A DNA stretch of 63,677 nucleotides from an uncultured Lachnospiraceae bacterium (GCA_947382625.1 CANDAG010000022.1:1-63677), one strand, 5' to 3'; shown: positions 1 through 8,414, counted from the first letter of the stretch. The notes: generated by a model not told the origin, from the sequence alone. Program-made: numbers and translations.

Positions 1-24
1 TCCGTAGGAATGGTGACAGCATGA
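1..24 (+). CDS. C-terminal tail of upstream gene, probably flhA
   Basis: The first seven codons read SVGMVTA and end in a TGA that overlaps the ATG of flhF by the ATGA arrangement. The assignment to FlhA, the flagellar export gate protein, rests only on the usual flhA-flhF-flhG gene order of Firmicutes; too little sequence is present to recognise the protein itself. Confidence 0.5.
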   Translation, partial: SVGMVTA

Positions 25-1271
25 TAATCAAGAAATTTCAGGGAAAATCAGAGGCCGAGGCCGTAGAAAGCGCAAAAAAGGAACTGGGAAACAATGTGGT
101 GATCATGAATGTAAGGAATGTGAAGCGTAAGGGACTTTTCAGCTTTATGCTGCCGCAGCTTACAGAGGTTACGGTTGCTCTGGAGGAGGAACCGGATCGT
201 ATGGGTATGCCCAAGAAGGAAACCACCGCACCTCCGGCTTTGCCGGAGCCTGCTTTGCGCAGAGAAACGCCGGGACTTCCCCTTGCAAAGGAGGACCCCC
301 TTTTGCCGGCCGATGATGTGATCGATGAGAGACCGGCATATAAGGAGGAAGCCAAAAAGGAAAGCAATGCCCTTGAGGAAAAGCTGGATAGCCTTCAGAC
401 TCTGCTTGAACAGCAGCTTCAGAAGCCGGATGAGGTTAAGGTTGAGCATGCCCTGGAGGAGCGGGAGAGTGAGCTGGAAAGGTTTATGAAGCTGCTTTAT
501 AATACCATGCTGGATAATGAGGTCAGCGAGCAGTATGCCAACCAGATCATTGATGAAATAGAGAAGTTAAATAAGCCCAATGTACCTTTTGATTATGTAC
601 TTTCCAATATTTATCAGAAGATGATCCTGAAGTTCGGGAAGCCGGTGACCATTATGCCGGCCGAGAAAGGACCTAAGGTGGTATTTTTTGTAGGCCCTAC
701 AGGGGTAGGTAAGACCACTACCATTGCAAAGATCGCGTCCAAATTTCATGTGGAAGAGGGCAAACGGGTGGTGCTTTTTACCACGGACACTTATCGTATC
801 GCAGCCGCCGAGCAGCTTCGTACCTATGCCAATATTATGGGCGTGCCCTTCAGAGTGATCTATTCAGAGGATGAGATAAAGCAGTCCATAGAGGAATTTA
901 AGGATTATGATTATGTTCTTGTGGATACCGCAGGACATTCTCACAAAAACGAGGCTCAGAAGGAGATCATGAGCGGATTTCTGCATGCTGTGGACGGTAT
1001 GGCGGATAAGGAAGTATTTCTGGTAGTCAGTGCCACTACCAAATACAGGGATCTGCTTATCATTGCAGACAGTTATTCAGACATGGCCAGCTATAATCTG
1101 ATATTTACCAAGCTTGATGAGACCATGACATTGGGAAATTTGCTGAATTTAAAGCTTTATACGGATGCTTCTATGTCCTATGTTACTTATGGCCAGAATG
1201 TACCTGATGACATAGAAGAGTTTAATCCTCAAAAGACTGTCAAGCAGCTTTTGGGAGGAAAAAAGGGCTGA
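21..1271 (+). CDS. flhF: flagellar biosynthesis SRP-like GTPase FlhF
   Basis: FlhF is the third SRP-type GTPase; with FlhG it sets the number and place of flagella at the membrane. The 416-residue protein has a basic N-terminal part (about 1-55), an acidic and proline-rich linker (about 55-135), a helical N domain (about 145-215) and a C-terminal G domain. The P-loop GPTGVGKT is at 225-232, DTAGH at 302-306 (most relatives have DTAGR) and the guanine-specifying TKLDE at 363-367. It overlaps the preceding gene by ATGA, so it is translationally coupled within the flagellar operon, and is followed by its regulator FlhG after about 40 bases. Identification is secure from motifs and context. Confidence 0.96.
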   Translation: MIIKKFQGKSEAEAVESAKKELGNNVVIMNVRNVKRKGLFSFMLPQLTEVTVALEEEPDRMGMPKKETTAPPALPEPALRRETPGLPLAKEDPLLPADDVIDERPAYKEEAKKESNALEEKLDSLQTLLEQQLQKPDEVKVEHALEERESELERFMKLLYNTMLDNEVSEQYANQIIDEIEKLNKPNVPFDYVLSNIYQKMILKFGKPVTIMPAEKGPKVVFFVGPTGVGKTTTIAKIASKFHVEEGKRVVLFTTDTYRIAAAEQLRTYANIMGVPFRVIYSEDEIKQSIEEFKDYDYVLVDTAGHSHKNEAQKEIMSGFLHAVDGMADKEVFLVVSATTKYRDLLIIADSYSDMASYNLIFTKLDETMTLGNLLNLKLYTDASMSYVTYGQNVPDDIEEFNPQKTVKQLLGGKKG

Positions 1272-1312
1272 CAGTCCCGGAAGAAAAAACCGTAAAGAAG
1301 TGAGGAAGACAT

Positions 1313-2197
1313 ATGGATCAGGCTGAACCGTTAAGAAATATTATTAAGGCAGGCACCGTCTCTGTAAACAAACCGTTGGCAAGAGTGATTTCGGTCACAA
1401 GCGGAAAGGGAGGCGTGGGAAAATCAAATACGGCGATCAATCTGGCAGTACAATTCCGCAAGCAGGGGCTTAAGGTTATTATTCTGGATGCTGATTTCGG
1501 TCTTGCTAATATAGAAATTATGTTTGGGGCTATTCCAACATATAATCTGTATGATCTGATCTATCAGGGAAAGAACATCAGGGAGATCATTACCTGGGGA
1601 CCCATGGACGTGGGATTTATATCGGGAGGGTCCGGGATCACAGGGCTTTCCAATCTGAGCAGAGATTATCTGTCGTATATTATAAGAAATCTGTCGGAAT
1701 TGGACAGTATGGCCGATATTATTATTGTAGATACCGGTGCGGGCATTTCGGATGCGGTTTTGGAGTTTCTGGTAGCCAGCGGAGAAATTCTTCTGGTCAC
1801 TACCTCGGAGCCTACGTCCATAACAGATGCTTATTCGTTGCTTAAGGCCTTAAGCCGTCATCCAAGATATGAGAGCGGATCCACAGAGGTTAAAGTGATC
1901 GCTAACAGAGTAGCGCTTTTAGAGGACGGTCAGACGCTTTTTAATAAACTGAACGCGGTGGTGAGCAGATATCTTAAGATTCCCATCACCTATTTAGGAG
2001 AGATACCGGAGGATCATCAGCTGGCAAAGGCAGTCATGCAGCAGTCTCCTGTGTCCCTGAAGACACCGGGTGCAAGGTCGGCAGTGGCTTATGAGACGAT
2101 TGCAGCAAAGCTTATGAACAAAGAAGCCAGTCCTAACAGGCTCAAAAGGGGAATGGAAGCTTTCTTTTCCCATATACTGACCACCAAAAAATATTGA
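1313..2197 (+). CDS. flhG: MinD-like ATPase FlhG (FleN/YlxH)
   Basis: FlhG is a MinD/ParA-type ATPase that stimulates FlhF GTPase activity and limits flagellar number. The 294-residue protein begins with the DQAxxLR activator helix (DQAEPLR, residues 2-8), which in characterised FlhG proteins inserts into FlhF. The deviant Walker A GKGGVGKS is at 31-38, followed by the DADFGLAN switch segment and a VDTGAGIS Walker B region near 145. The ATG follows AGTGAGG. Its stop lies just before the Shine-Dalgarno of the PilZ gene. All functional motifs are intact. Confidence 0.95.
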   Translation: MDQAEPLRNIIKAGTVSVNKPLARVISVTSGKGGVGKSNTAINLAVQFRKQGLKVIILDADFGLANIEIMFGAIPTYNLYDLIYQGKNIREIITWGPMDVGFISGGSGITGLSNLSRDYLSYIIRNLSELDSMADIIIVDTGAGISDAVLEFLVASGEILLVTTSEPTSITDAYSLLKALSRHPRYESGSTEVKVIANRVALLEDGQTLFNKLNAVVSRYLKIPITYLGEIPEDHQLAKAVMQQSPVSLKTPGARSAVAYETIAAKLMNKEASPNRLKRGMEAFFSHILTTKKY

Positions 2198-2211
2198 CAG
2201 GAGGAAAGAGG

Positions 2212-2940
2212 ATGCTTTCAGAATATGTGGTACCGGGAAGTAAGATCGAGATACGTCCGGTAAATCAAGAAGACCTTGGCGAAGAAATATTAATAAGGAA
2301 AAAAGTGTATCAGAGTCAGGTTTCCGATATTCTTTCGGAGGACAGACTGGAAATTCTGATGCCTATGGAAAAGACACGGCTGATTTCGCTTCCCGTTAAC
2401 TCGGAATACGTGATCTATTTCTTTACGGAGAACGGAATATATCAAAGCTCGGCCATTGTAGTGGATGTTTATAAGCCGGATAAAAATTTTGTTCTTCTGT
2501 TACAGCTGACCTCAGGTCTTCGTAAAACTCAGAGAAGAGAATATTATCGTTTAGACTGTGCCATCGGGATCAATATCAGGCCCCTTGAGGAGGAAGAGCT
2601 TAAGGCAGCTGCAAGGCATGACAGGTATTTGAAGCCGGATCTTCCCTTCAGGCAGGCAGTGGCAGTGGATATTAGCGGGGGTGGACTCAGGTTCGTAGGA
2701 GATCATGCCTATGAGGCAGACAGCCTGATCTATTGCCAGTATACTCTTGCCATGGGAGAGGTTAAAAAGGAATATTCACTGATGGCCAAGGTACTGGTAT
2801 CTATGGAGATTGAAAATAAACCGGGAACATACGAGCATCGGGCACAATATATTAATATCGACACTTCAGAGAGGGAGGAGATCATCCGTTTCATCTTTGA
2901 GGAGGAGAGAAAGCGCAGAAAACGCGAAAAGGGTTTATAA
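2212..2940 (+). CDS. PilZ-domain c-di-GMP receptor, YcgR/YpfA-like flagellar brake protein
   Basis: The protein has an N-terminal YcgR-type beta domain (about 1-95) and a C-terminal PilZ domain with both c-di-GMP binding signatures: the arginine motif in QRREYYRLD and the DxSxxG motif in DISGGGLRF. Proteins of this type slow or stop the flagellar motor when c-di-GMP is high. I place the start at ATG 2212, seven bases behind a perfect AGGAGG; a TTG 18 bases upstream in the same frame lies before that site and overlaps the flhG stop, so is unlikely. A diguanylate cyclase response regulator is encoded at 49025-49966 in this same window. Length 242 residues. Confidence 0.88.
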   Translation: MLSEYVVPGSKIEIRPVNQEDLGEEILIRKKVYQSQVSDILSEDRLEILMPMEKTRLISLPVNSEYVIYFFTENGIYQSSAIVVDVYKPDKNFVLLLQLTSGLRKTQRREYYRLDCAIGINIRPLEEEELKAAARHDRYLKPDLPFRQAVAVDISGGGLRFVGDHAYEADSLIYCQYTLAMGEVKKEYSLMAKVLVSMEIENKPGTYEHRAQYINIDTSEREEIIRFIFEEERKRRKREKGL

Positions 2941-2975
2941 AAAATAAAATTTGTGCTTATTGAAAGCCGGTTTTG

Positions 2976-2984
2976 TGCTATAAT
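2976..2984 (+). promoter_or_regulatory. candidate extended -10 promoter before cheC
   Basis: TG-C-TATAAT forms a perfect extended -10 element about 65 bases upstream of the cheC start, in the only substantial gap of the flagellar cluster. No -35 box is at the standard distance. It suggests that cheC-cheD-fliA can be transcribed apart from flhF-flhG. Confidence 0.5.
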
Positions 2985-3049
2985 AAAAACATATGTGAAA
3001 AAACGAAACTATTAACGACATAAAAGAGTGATCGATCAGGAGGGCCATA

Positions 3050-3685
3050 ATGAGTGATCTTAATATGGAGCGATTAACAGGCCAGTATTTTGATGTACTG
3101 AAGGAATTGGGCAATATCGGAGCCGGAAATGCAACCACGGCCCTTGCCTCTATGATGGGAAGCAAGGTTGATATGTCGGTGCCGCAGGTAAGACTCCTTG
3201 AATTTTCTGATGTGGGTGATATCGTAGGCGGTGAAGAAAAGATTATGGTCGGCATTTATCTCCAGGTAGAGGGAGATGTGGAGGGCAGCATGATGTTCAT
3301 CATGGATAAAAGGGCTGCCGCCCATGTGGTCAATAAGCTGATGGCAGGAATGCTTGTCATTGATGAGGCCAGTGCCGAGGAATATGAATTTGGAGATATG
3401 GAATGTTCCGCAGTCAAGGAAGTGGGGAATATCATAACGGGAGCATATTTGAATGCGCTGTCAGGTATTACCGGTCTGAAAATTTTCCCTTCGGTTCCGC
3501 AGATTGGAATTGATATGGCGGGGGCTTTACTTAGTGTTCCGGCAGTGGAGTTTGGCGTTTTTGGGGATCATATTCTGCTGATACAGACCAAATTTTCAGA
3601 CGATGTAGAACTGGACGGTTATTTTATTTTGATCCCGGATATGGAATCTTACGAGAAAATTTTAACATCACTGGGTGTTATTTAG
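3050..3685 (+). CDS. cheC: CheY-P phosphatase CheC
   Basis: CheC removes phosphate from CheY-P in Gram-positive chemotaxis and partners with CheD. The 211-residue protein has two pseudo-repeats, each carrying the ExxN active-site helix: KELGNIGAGNATTALA near residues 21-36 and KEVGNIITGAYLNALS near 123-138. Both Glu and Asn residues are kept, so both sites look active. The ATG follows GGAGGGCC. In Bacillus, cheB-cheA-cheW normally lie between flhG and cheC; here they are absent and only the PilZ gene separates them. Confidence 0.94.
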   Translation: MSDLNMERLTGQYFDVLKELGNIGAGNATTALASMMGSKVDMSVPQVRLLEFSDVGDIVGGEEKIMVGIYLQVEGDVEGSMMFIMDKRAAAHVVNKLMAGMLVIDEASAEEYEFGDMECSAVKEVGNIITGAYLNALSGITGLKIFPSVPQIGIDMAGALLSVPAVEFGVFGDHILLIQTKFSDDVELDGYFILIPDMESYEKILTSLGVI

Positions 3686-3718
3686 GCTTCGGAAGAAAAA
3701 ACGGGAGGCTCTTTTAAG

Positions 3719-4204
3719 ATGAGTGAGATTATTAAAGTTGGAATGGCAGATTGGAAGACTTGTAAAGGTGAGGATGGAGTGATTACGGTAGGTTTGGGAT
3801 CCTGTGTGGGGATTGCGATCAGAGATCCGAGGACTGGGATCGGCGGGCTGGCGCATATTATGCTGCCGGACAGCAGGGAGATCCAAAACAACTCGAACAG
3901 GCCCAAATTTGCAGATACCGGAATCGAAGACATGGTAAATGAGCTGGTAAAGATGGGGGCGAGCCGTTTCAGGCTTGTAGCTAAAATTGCCGGAGGCGCC
4001 CAGATGTTTGCAGGAGTGGGCAAAAAAGACACGATACGTGTGGGAGAGCGAAATGTGGCGGCCAGCAAGAAAAAGCTTGCTGAAATGCGGATTCCCCTTC
4101 TGGCACAGGATACAGGGGATACATACGGCCGAACAGTTGTTTTTTATCCAAAGAGCGGTGATTTCCATATTCGCTCTATTGGAAAGCCGGAGAAGATCAT
4201 ATGA
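3719..4204 (+). CDS. cheD: chemoreceptor glutamine deamidase CheD
   Basis: CheD deamidates specific glutamines of chemoreceptors and activates CheC. The 161-residue protein carries the Cys-His-Thr triad at Cys29 (GLGSCVG), His46 (GGLAHIMLP) and Thr23, exactly the spacing of the Thermotoga enzyme (Cys27, His44, Thr21). The start follows GGGAGG by ten bases. The stop overlaps the next ATG as ATGA, so the small membrane protein behind it is coupled to cheD. Confidence 0.95.
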   Translation: MSEIIKVGMADWKTCKGEDGVITVGLGSCVGIAIRDPRTGIGGLAHIMLPDSREIQNNSNRPKFADTGIEDMVNELVKMGASRFRLVAKIAGGAQMFAGVGKKDTIRVGERNVAASKKKLAEMRIPLLAQDTGDTYGRTVVFYPKSGDFHIRSIGKPEKII

Positions 4205-4494
4205 AGAAAAGCAGATTATTTGCTCCTTTTTTGATGCTCCTTGCAGGAGCTGTGGCGAGCATAACAATGTTTTGGTTCCATTATTCAATGAAAGAGATGC
4301 TGCCGGTCCTGTTGGCTGTGCTTTTGATATTTTATATTGCAGGATGTATTATCCAGAAGTGTATACTTTCGTTTATGGACCAGATAAGAGAGAAAGAGGC
4401 TGCAGCAGCCGCAGCCATGGAGGAAGCCCGGGCAAGGGAAGAAGCTGCGCGGGAGAATGAGGAAAGCGCAGGGGAAGAAGAGGAATTAGCATAA
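4201..4494 (+). CDS. small two-helix membrane protein, flagellar operon
   Basis: No family was recognised. The 97-residue product has two hydrophobic segments (about 7-28 and 33-55) with a very short loop between, then a charged C-terminal tail of alanine and glutamate (about 64-97) that is probably a cytoplasmic coiled helix. It overlaps cheD by ATGA and lies directly before the motility sigma factor, so it is very likely co-expressed with chemotaxis genes. Whether it has a motility role is unknown. Confidence 0.75.
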   Translation: MKKSRLFAPFLMLLAGAVASITMFWFHYSMKEMLPVLLAVLLIFYIAGCIIQKCILSFMDQIREKEAAAAAAMEEARAREEAARENEESAGEEEELA

Positions 4495-4513
4495 ACCGGT
4501 GATGGAGGTAGCG

Positions 4514-5278
4514 ATGGACGAGGCAGGCAGAAATAAGCTCTGGACAAATTATGCAAAGACGAAGTCGCCCGAGATCAGGGAAAAGCTGATTTTAGAGTAT
4601 GCACCTTTAGTGAAGCTGGTTGCCGGGCGCCTCAGTATGTATTTGGGATATAACGTTGAATATGATGATCTGGTAAGCTATGGCATTTTTGGGTTGATCG
4701 ATGCCATAGATAAGTTTGACAGTATGAAGGCGGTTAAATTTGAGACTTACGCCAGCCTCCGGATCCGGGGAGCTATTTTGGATCAGATCAGGAAAATGGA
4801 CTGGATCCCACGGACGATCAGACAAAAACAAAAGAAGATCGAAACGGTAATAAAGGAGATCGAAGCAAGAACCGGGCGGATGGCCACGGACGAGGAGATT
4901 GCCGCGAGTCTTGGGATCTCGGAGGAGGATTATCTGACCTGGCAGTCCCAGATGAAGATTACAGGCGTGGTTTCCCTGAATGAATTTATGGAATCAGGGA
5001 GCGAGATACCGGCTGAACAAAATGAACAGCATCGCTTTGAGAGTCCTGAAGAGGTCATCGAGAAGGAAGAGCTGAAAAAGATGCTTGGGCAGGTACTGGA
5101 GCTTCTCACCGAAAAAGAAAAAAAGGTGATCCTTCTTTATTATTATGAGGATCTCACATTGAAGGAGATCAGCAGTATACTGGAGGTTTCAGAATCCAGG
5201 ATATCGCAGCTGCACACCAGAGCGCTTCAGAAGATGAGAACTAAAATGGGAAATTATATGGGAATATTTTCAGTATAG
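4514..5278 (+). CDS. fliA: RNA polymerase sigma-28 factor FliA/SigD
   Basis: This sigma factor directs transcription of late flagellar and chemotaxis genes. Region 2 is seen from about residue 10 to 90 (YAPLVKLVAGRLS, DDLVSYGIFGLIDAIDKFD, FETYASLRIRGAILDQIRKM), region 3 with DWIPRTIRQK follows, and region 4 ends with the helix-turn-helix LTLKEISSILEVSESRISQ. The start ATG 4514 follows GGAGG with a five-base gap; the GTG and ATG twelve to fifteen bases earlier lie before that site. 254 residues is normal length. The position after cheC-cheD matches sigD of Bacillus. Confidence 0.95.
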   Translation: MDEAGRNKLWTNYAKTKSPEIREKLILEYAPLVKLVAGRLSMYLGYNVEYDDLVSYGIFGLIDAIDKFDSMKAVKFETYASLRIRGAILDQIRKMDWIPRTIRQKQKKIETVIKEIEARTGRMATDEEIAASLGISEEDYLTWQSQMKITGVVSLNEFMESGSEIPAEQNEQHRFESPEEVIEKEELKKMLGQVLELLTEKEKKVILLYYYEDLTLKEISSILEVSESRISQLHTRALQKMRTKMGNYMGIFSV

Positions 5279-5280
5279 AA

Positions 5281-5309
5281 TTGTAATTCTTTTTATGATA
5301 TGTTATGGT
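5281..5309 (+). promoter_or_regulatory. candidate promoter TTGTAA-17-TATGGT
   Basis: A -35-like TTGTAA and -10-like TATGGT with 17-base spacing lie directly behind the fliA stop and before the small gene at 5379. A 38-bp palindromic repeat lies between this site and the gene, so it would be in the 5' leader. Confidence 0.35.
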
Positions 5310-5318
5310 GGTTTGGCT

Positions 5319-5356
5319 ATCAAACGCGGTCACGCTTCGCGAGTCGGCTTATTGAT
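5319..5356 (+). repeat. 38-bp palindromic repeat, copy 1
   Basis: Begins ATCAAACGCG, has core GCTTCGCGAG and ends CTTATTGAT, so the ends are mutually inverted (ATCAA/TTGAT). It lies 40 bases behind the fliA stop. Same unit length and layout as the copies at 12615, 33361, 37302, 39925, 48204, 48242, 54462 and 57109. Confidence 0.8.
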
Positions 5357-5378
5357 ATAAAAAAGAGGGTGTGGGGTT

Positions 5379-5690
5379 ATGACGATCAGTCGTGTGGAAA
5401 TTCAGGGGCAGGTTACACGGGCACAGGATTTTACGAACATTAAGCATAATGAAGATAATAAAGGTATGGTGGATCAGTCCAATTTTCAGCGTCAGTTTGA
5501 TCAGACAGTAGAAAATAAGATCCGTCAGGTACATCAGGGAGATCGTACAGAGAATCAGAACAAGAAATTCGATGCCAAAGAAAAGGGAAATGGAAATTAT
5601 TCCGGAGATGGCGGACGTAAGCGAAAAAAATCTGAGGAAGACGGAAGAGTGATCCTCAAAAGTCAGGGCGGTTTCGATATGAAGATCTGA
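5379..5690 (+). CDS. conserved-looking small hydrophilic protein, function unknown
   Basis: No family was recognised with certainty. The 103-residue product is polar, rich in Gln, Asn, Lys and Asp, with no signal peptide or membrane segment; residues 70-92 are low-complexity and basic. The ATG follows GAGGGTGTGGGG. Its place between fliA and the SwrB-like gene suggests a motility-cluster accessory protein, but nothing in the sequence shows a function. Confidence 0.65.
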   Translation: MTISRVEIQGQVTRAQDFTNIKHNEDNKGMVDQSNFQRQFDQTVENKIRQVHQGDRTENQNKKFDAKEKGNGNYSGDGGRKRKKSEEDGRVILKSQGGFDMKI

Positions 5691-5720
5691 CCATGACCGG
5701 GATGCGGATAGATGGAGGAA

Positions 5721-5785
5721 AAGTTTGGAAATAAGTATCCAAACCTTCAATTAACGCAGTATCGCAGGCATAGTCTGCGATATGC
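5721..5785 (+). promoter_or_regulatory. two consecutive stem-loops before the SwrB-like gene
   Basis: Stem 1 pairs AAGTTTGGA (5721) with TCCAAACCTT (ends 5747). Stem 2 pairs GCAGTATCGCAG (5756) with CTGCGATATGC (ends 5785), directly against the AGGAGG of the next gene. No T-run follows either, so they look like mRNA processing, stability or translation-control elements rather than terminators. Confidence 0.5.
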
Positions 5786-5797
5786 AGGAGGTAAAAA

Positions 5798-6715
5798 ATG
5801 GGATTAATGGAAATTGTGCTTATCGTGATAGGGCTTGCGGCTTTTGTGCTGGGTTTTTTGCTGCCTTCAGACAAAAGAGGCAGTTCGCAGAGCTCGCTGC
5901 AGATCGATGAAGAGGATATCAGAAATGTGGTGGAGAAAGAGGTAGAGGACGCAAAGTCACAGATCAGTGATATTGTAGATGAAACCATAACCTACGCAAT
6001 GGAAAAAACAGAACGTTCCATGGACAGACTGACCAACGAAAAAATGCTTGCAGTCAATGAATATTCGGATACTGTACTCGGCGAGATCAATAAAAACCAT
6101 AAGGAAGTGGTTTTTCTTTATGATATGTTAAACGATAAGCATGACAGCTTAAAGGCTACTGTCAGTGAGGCGATCAAGGCAGACAGTGAGATCAAGCAGG
6201 CTTCCAGAGATGCAGAGGTAACGGCCAGGGAAATGCAGGAAAAGGTCCGTGAGGTACAGGAATCTGTAGATGAGGCAATGAGCAGTACAAAGCTTCTGAA
6301 GGAAAGCATGGGCGGCAGAGAAAGTGTTGCGGCTCCAAAAGCAGAAGAGGAAGATGGATTTACACCTATAACGGCCCGGAGGGTGGAAGTGATCGTTCCA
6401 ACTCCGGAGGCTTCAGTGCCTGGAACAGAAAATGCCGAAAAGCCTGGCGGTACCGATGAAAAAGCGGGTAAAGCTCTTGGAGATGAGCAGGAAAAAGACC
6501 AGAAGGTCATGTTTTCTGATAGGGCTGCAAAGAGTCAGCCGGCATCTGAGACAGGGCAGTTTTCAAATGATACCGGAAATGATGAGACTAAAAATAATAA
6601 CGAAAGAATCCTGCAGCTCCACAGAGCAGGAAAGTCCAATATGGCAATAGCAAGAGAACTTGGTCTTGGTATCGGGGAAGTTAAACTGGTCATTGATCTG
6701 TTTGAAGGCGCTTGA
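5798..6715 (+). CDS. membrane-anchored coiled-coil protein, SwrB-position (DUF6115-like)
   Basis: The 305-residue protein starts with one membrane segment (about 2-23, LMEIVLIVIGLAAFVLGFLL), continues as a long charged coiled coil (about 35-165), then a low-complexity linker, and ends in a compact helix-turn-helix-like segment (ILQLHRAGKSNMAIARELGL). That architecture and the position between sigD and rpsB match SwrB/YlxL of Bacillus, which activates hook-basal body assembly; sequence similarity is weak, so the role is inferred from position. AGGAGG lies seven bases before the ATG. Confidence 0.72.
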   Translation: MGLMEIVLIVIGLAAFVLGFLLPSDKRGSSQSSLQIDEEDIRNVVEKEVEDAKSQISDIVDETITYAMEKTERSMDRLTNEKMLAVNEYSDTVLGEINKNHKEVVFLYDMLNDKHDSLKATVSEAIKADSEIKQASRDAEVTAREMQEKVREVQESVDEAMSSTKLLKESMGGRESVAAPKAEEEDGFTPITARRVEVIVPTPEASVPGTENAEKPGGTDEKAGKALGDEQEKDQKVMFSDRAAKSQPASETGQFSNDTGNDETKNNNERILQLHRAGKSNMAIARELGLGIGEVKLVIDLFEGA

Positions 6716-6729
6716 GGGAGGAGAAAAAG

Positions 6730-7470
6730 ATGGACTTGAAATATTATCTGCGCGGTTTGGGAGTAGGTATTGTGGTAACTGCGCTAATCATGGGGATCGC
6801 ATCCAGTGTGGATTCAAAAGAAGCATTAAGTGACGATGAGATCAGAGAGCGGGCGAGAGCCCTTGGCATGGTAGAAGAGAGCACTGTGCTTGCGGATACC
6901 TTAGCCCAGGGAAATGTGGATTCTTCTGTAGGAGGAGCTTCCGGGGAAGAAGAGCCTGAGGCGGTTCCCTCTCCGACATCCGATCAAGAGGAAGAAGCAT
7001 CTGCACCTGAGGAGGAAGAGACATCGCCATCACCCGAAGCAGAAGAGGATGAGGAGATACCGGAGACTTCGGCGGAACCCAAAGCGGCAGAAAAAGAAGT
7101 GAAGCCTTCCCAATCTCCATCACCGACCCCTGTTCCTTCAGCTTCGCCGTCACCGAAGCCCACTGCTGAACCGACAGCCACACCGTCACCGGAGCCGACC
7201 TCTGAACCGGCCTCCACGCCGGTTGCTGTATCAGAGACGGATGCCGGTACATCACAGGGAGAGAGCATCACCATCCATATTGCAGGTGGAGACAGCTCTT
7301 TAACGGTGTGCAAAAAGCTTGCTCAGGCAGGGTTGATAGAGTCGGCGTCTGAATATGATGCCTATCTGTGTCAAAACGGTTATGATAAGCGGATCCGTGC
7401 AGGCTCCTTTGAAATACCGGTGGGGGCAGGAGAAGAAGAGATCGCGGGTATCATATTGAAATTAAAATGA
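6730..7470 (+). CDS. anchored protein with C-terminal MltG/YceG LysM-like domain
   Basis: The protein has an N-terminal membrane anchor (about 6-26), a long Pro/Ser/Glu/Ala-rich linker (about 65-180) and a C-terminal domain of about 70 residues beginning ITIHIAGGDSSLTVCKKL that resembles the LysM-like subdomain of the lytic transglycosylase MltG. The catalytic transglycosylase domain is missing, so it probably binds peptidoglycan without cutting it. The start ATG 6730 follows GGGAGGAG; the TTG 18 bases earlier overlaps the previous stop. A terminator follows, closing the flagellar operon. Confidence 0.72.
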   Translation: MDLKYYLRGLGVGIVVTALIMGIASSVDSKEALSDDEIRERARALGMVEESTVLADTLAQGNVDSSVGGASGEEEPEAVPSPTSDQEEEASAPEEEETSPSPEAEEDEEIPETSAEPKAAEKEVKPSQSPSPTPVPSASPSPKPTAEPTATPSPEPTSEPASTPVAVSETDAGTSQGESITIHIAGGDSSLTVCKKLAQAGLIESASEYDAYLCQNGYDKRIRAGSFEIPVGAGEEEIAGIILKLK

Positions 7471-7484
7471 CATCAATTACGATA

Positions 7485-7510
7485 AAATCCCTCTTGCAAG
7501 AGGGATTTTT
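7485..7510 (+). terminator. rho-independent terminator closing the flagellar operon
   Basis: Stem ATCCCTCTT / AAGAGGGAT with a very short loop, followed by TTTTT. It lies about 15 bases behind the stop of the MltG-like gene. Confidence 0.9.
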
Positions 7511-7522
7511 GTATGTTATAAT
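7494..7522 (+). promoter_or_regulatory. promoter for rpsB-tsf nested in the terminator
   Basis: TTGCAA (7494-7499) and TATAAT (7517-7522) are 17 bases apart. The -35 box is formed by the terminator loop and 3' arm, so the end of one operon and the start of the next share DNA. Predicted transcription start near 7529 gives a leader of about 120 bases. Confidence 0.8.
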
Positions 7523-7591
7523 CTTCACGTTGTGAATAAACACGCATATTCATTGACTGCCGGTGCCTTTTTTAGTTTTGTTCCCTGGAGG

Positions 7592-7645
7592 ATGAAAGGT
7601 TTGCAGGAGAGAAAAATATGCGGAGGAAAAACCAAACGGAGGTAA
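7592..7645 (+). CDS. possible 17-codon leader peptide before rpsB
   Basis: An ATG behind CTGGAGG opens a frame for [17 protein letters not shown] that stops four bases before the rpsB start and spans its Shine-Dalgarno. It is short, basic and could be chance; if translated it would couple or modulate rpsB translation. No comparison is available here. Confidence 0.25.
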   Translation: MKGLQERKICGGKTKRR

Positions 7646-7649
7646 GAAA

Positions 7650-8414
7650 ATGAGTGTTATTTCTATGAAACAGCTTTTGGAAGCAGGTGTTCATTTTGGA
7701 CATCAGACAAGAAGATGGAACCCCAAAATGGCTCCTTATATCTTTACAGAGAGAAACGGGATCCATATCATCGACCTGCAGAAGTCTGTAGGTAAGGTGG
7801 ACGAGGCCTACAGGGCAGTATTTGAGATTGCCAGCCAGGGCGGAACGATCCTTTTTGTAGGAACCAAGAAGCAGGCTCAGGATGCTGTGAAGGCAGAGGC
7901 AGAGCGTTGCGGTATGTATTTTGTAAATGAGAGATGGTTAGGCGGTATGCTTACCAACTTTAAGACCATTCAGAGCCGGATCGACAGATTAAAGGCCATT
8001 GAATTAATGTCTGAGGACGGAACCTTTGATGTGCTTCCCAAGAAGGAAGTTATCGCACTTAAGAAGGAATGGGAGAAGCTTGAGAAGAACTTAGGCGGTA
8101 TCAAGACCATGACAAGGATTCCGGATGCCATTTTTGTAGTAGATCCCAAGAAGGAAAGGATCTGTGTACAGGAGGCTCATGCTCTTGGCATTACACTGAT
8201 CGGAATCGGTGATACAAACTGTGATCCTGAAGAGCTGGATTATATCATTCCCGGTAATGACGATGCGATCAGAGCGGTTAAGCTTATCGTTTCCAAGATG
8301 GCAGACGCCGTGATCGAGGCTAACCAGGGTGAAGAAAATGTAGAGGCTCAGATGGAGGAAGCGGCAGGCGAGGCTGCTCCTGAGGATATTGAAGAGATTG
8401 CAGCGGCTGAATAA
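7650..8414 (+). CDS. rpsB: 30S ribosomal protein S2
   Basis: S2 joins the small subunit late and is needed to bind S1 or mRNA. The 254-residue protein has the S2 signatures [22 protein letters not shown] at the N-terminus and the [12 protein letters not shown] segment near 157. The C-terminal tail is acidic and alanine-rich. AACGGAGG precedes the ATG. It is followed directly by tsf, the universal bacterial pair. Confidence 0.98.
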   Translation: MSVISMKQLLEAGVHFGHQTRRWNPKMAPYIFTERNGIHIIDLQKSVGKVDEAYRAVFEIASQGGTILFVGTKKQAQDAVKAEAERCGMYFVNERWLGGMLTNFKTIQSRIDRLKAIELMSEDGTFDVLPKKEVIALKKEWEKLEKNLGGIKTMTRIPDAIFVVDPKKERICVQEAHALGITLIGIGDTNCDPEELDYIIPGNDDAIRAVKLIVSKMADAVIEANQGEENVEAQMEEAAGEAAPEDIEEIAAAE

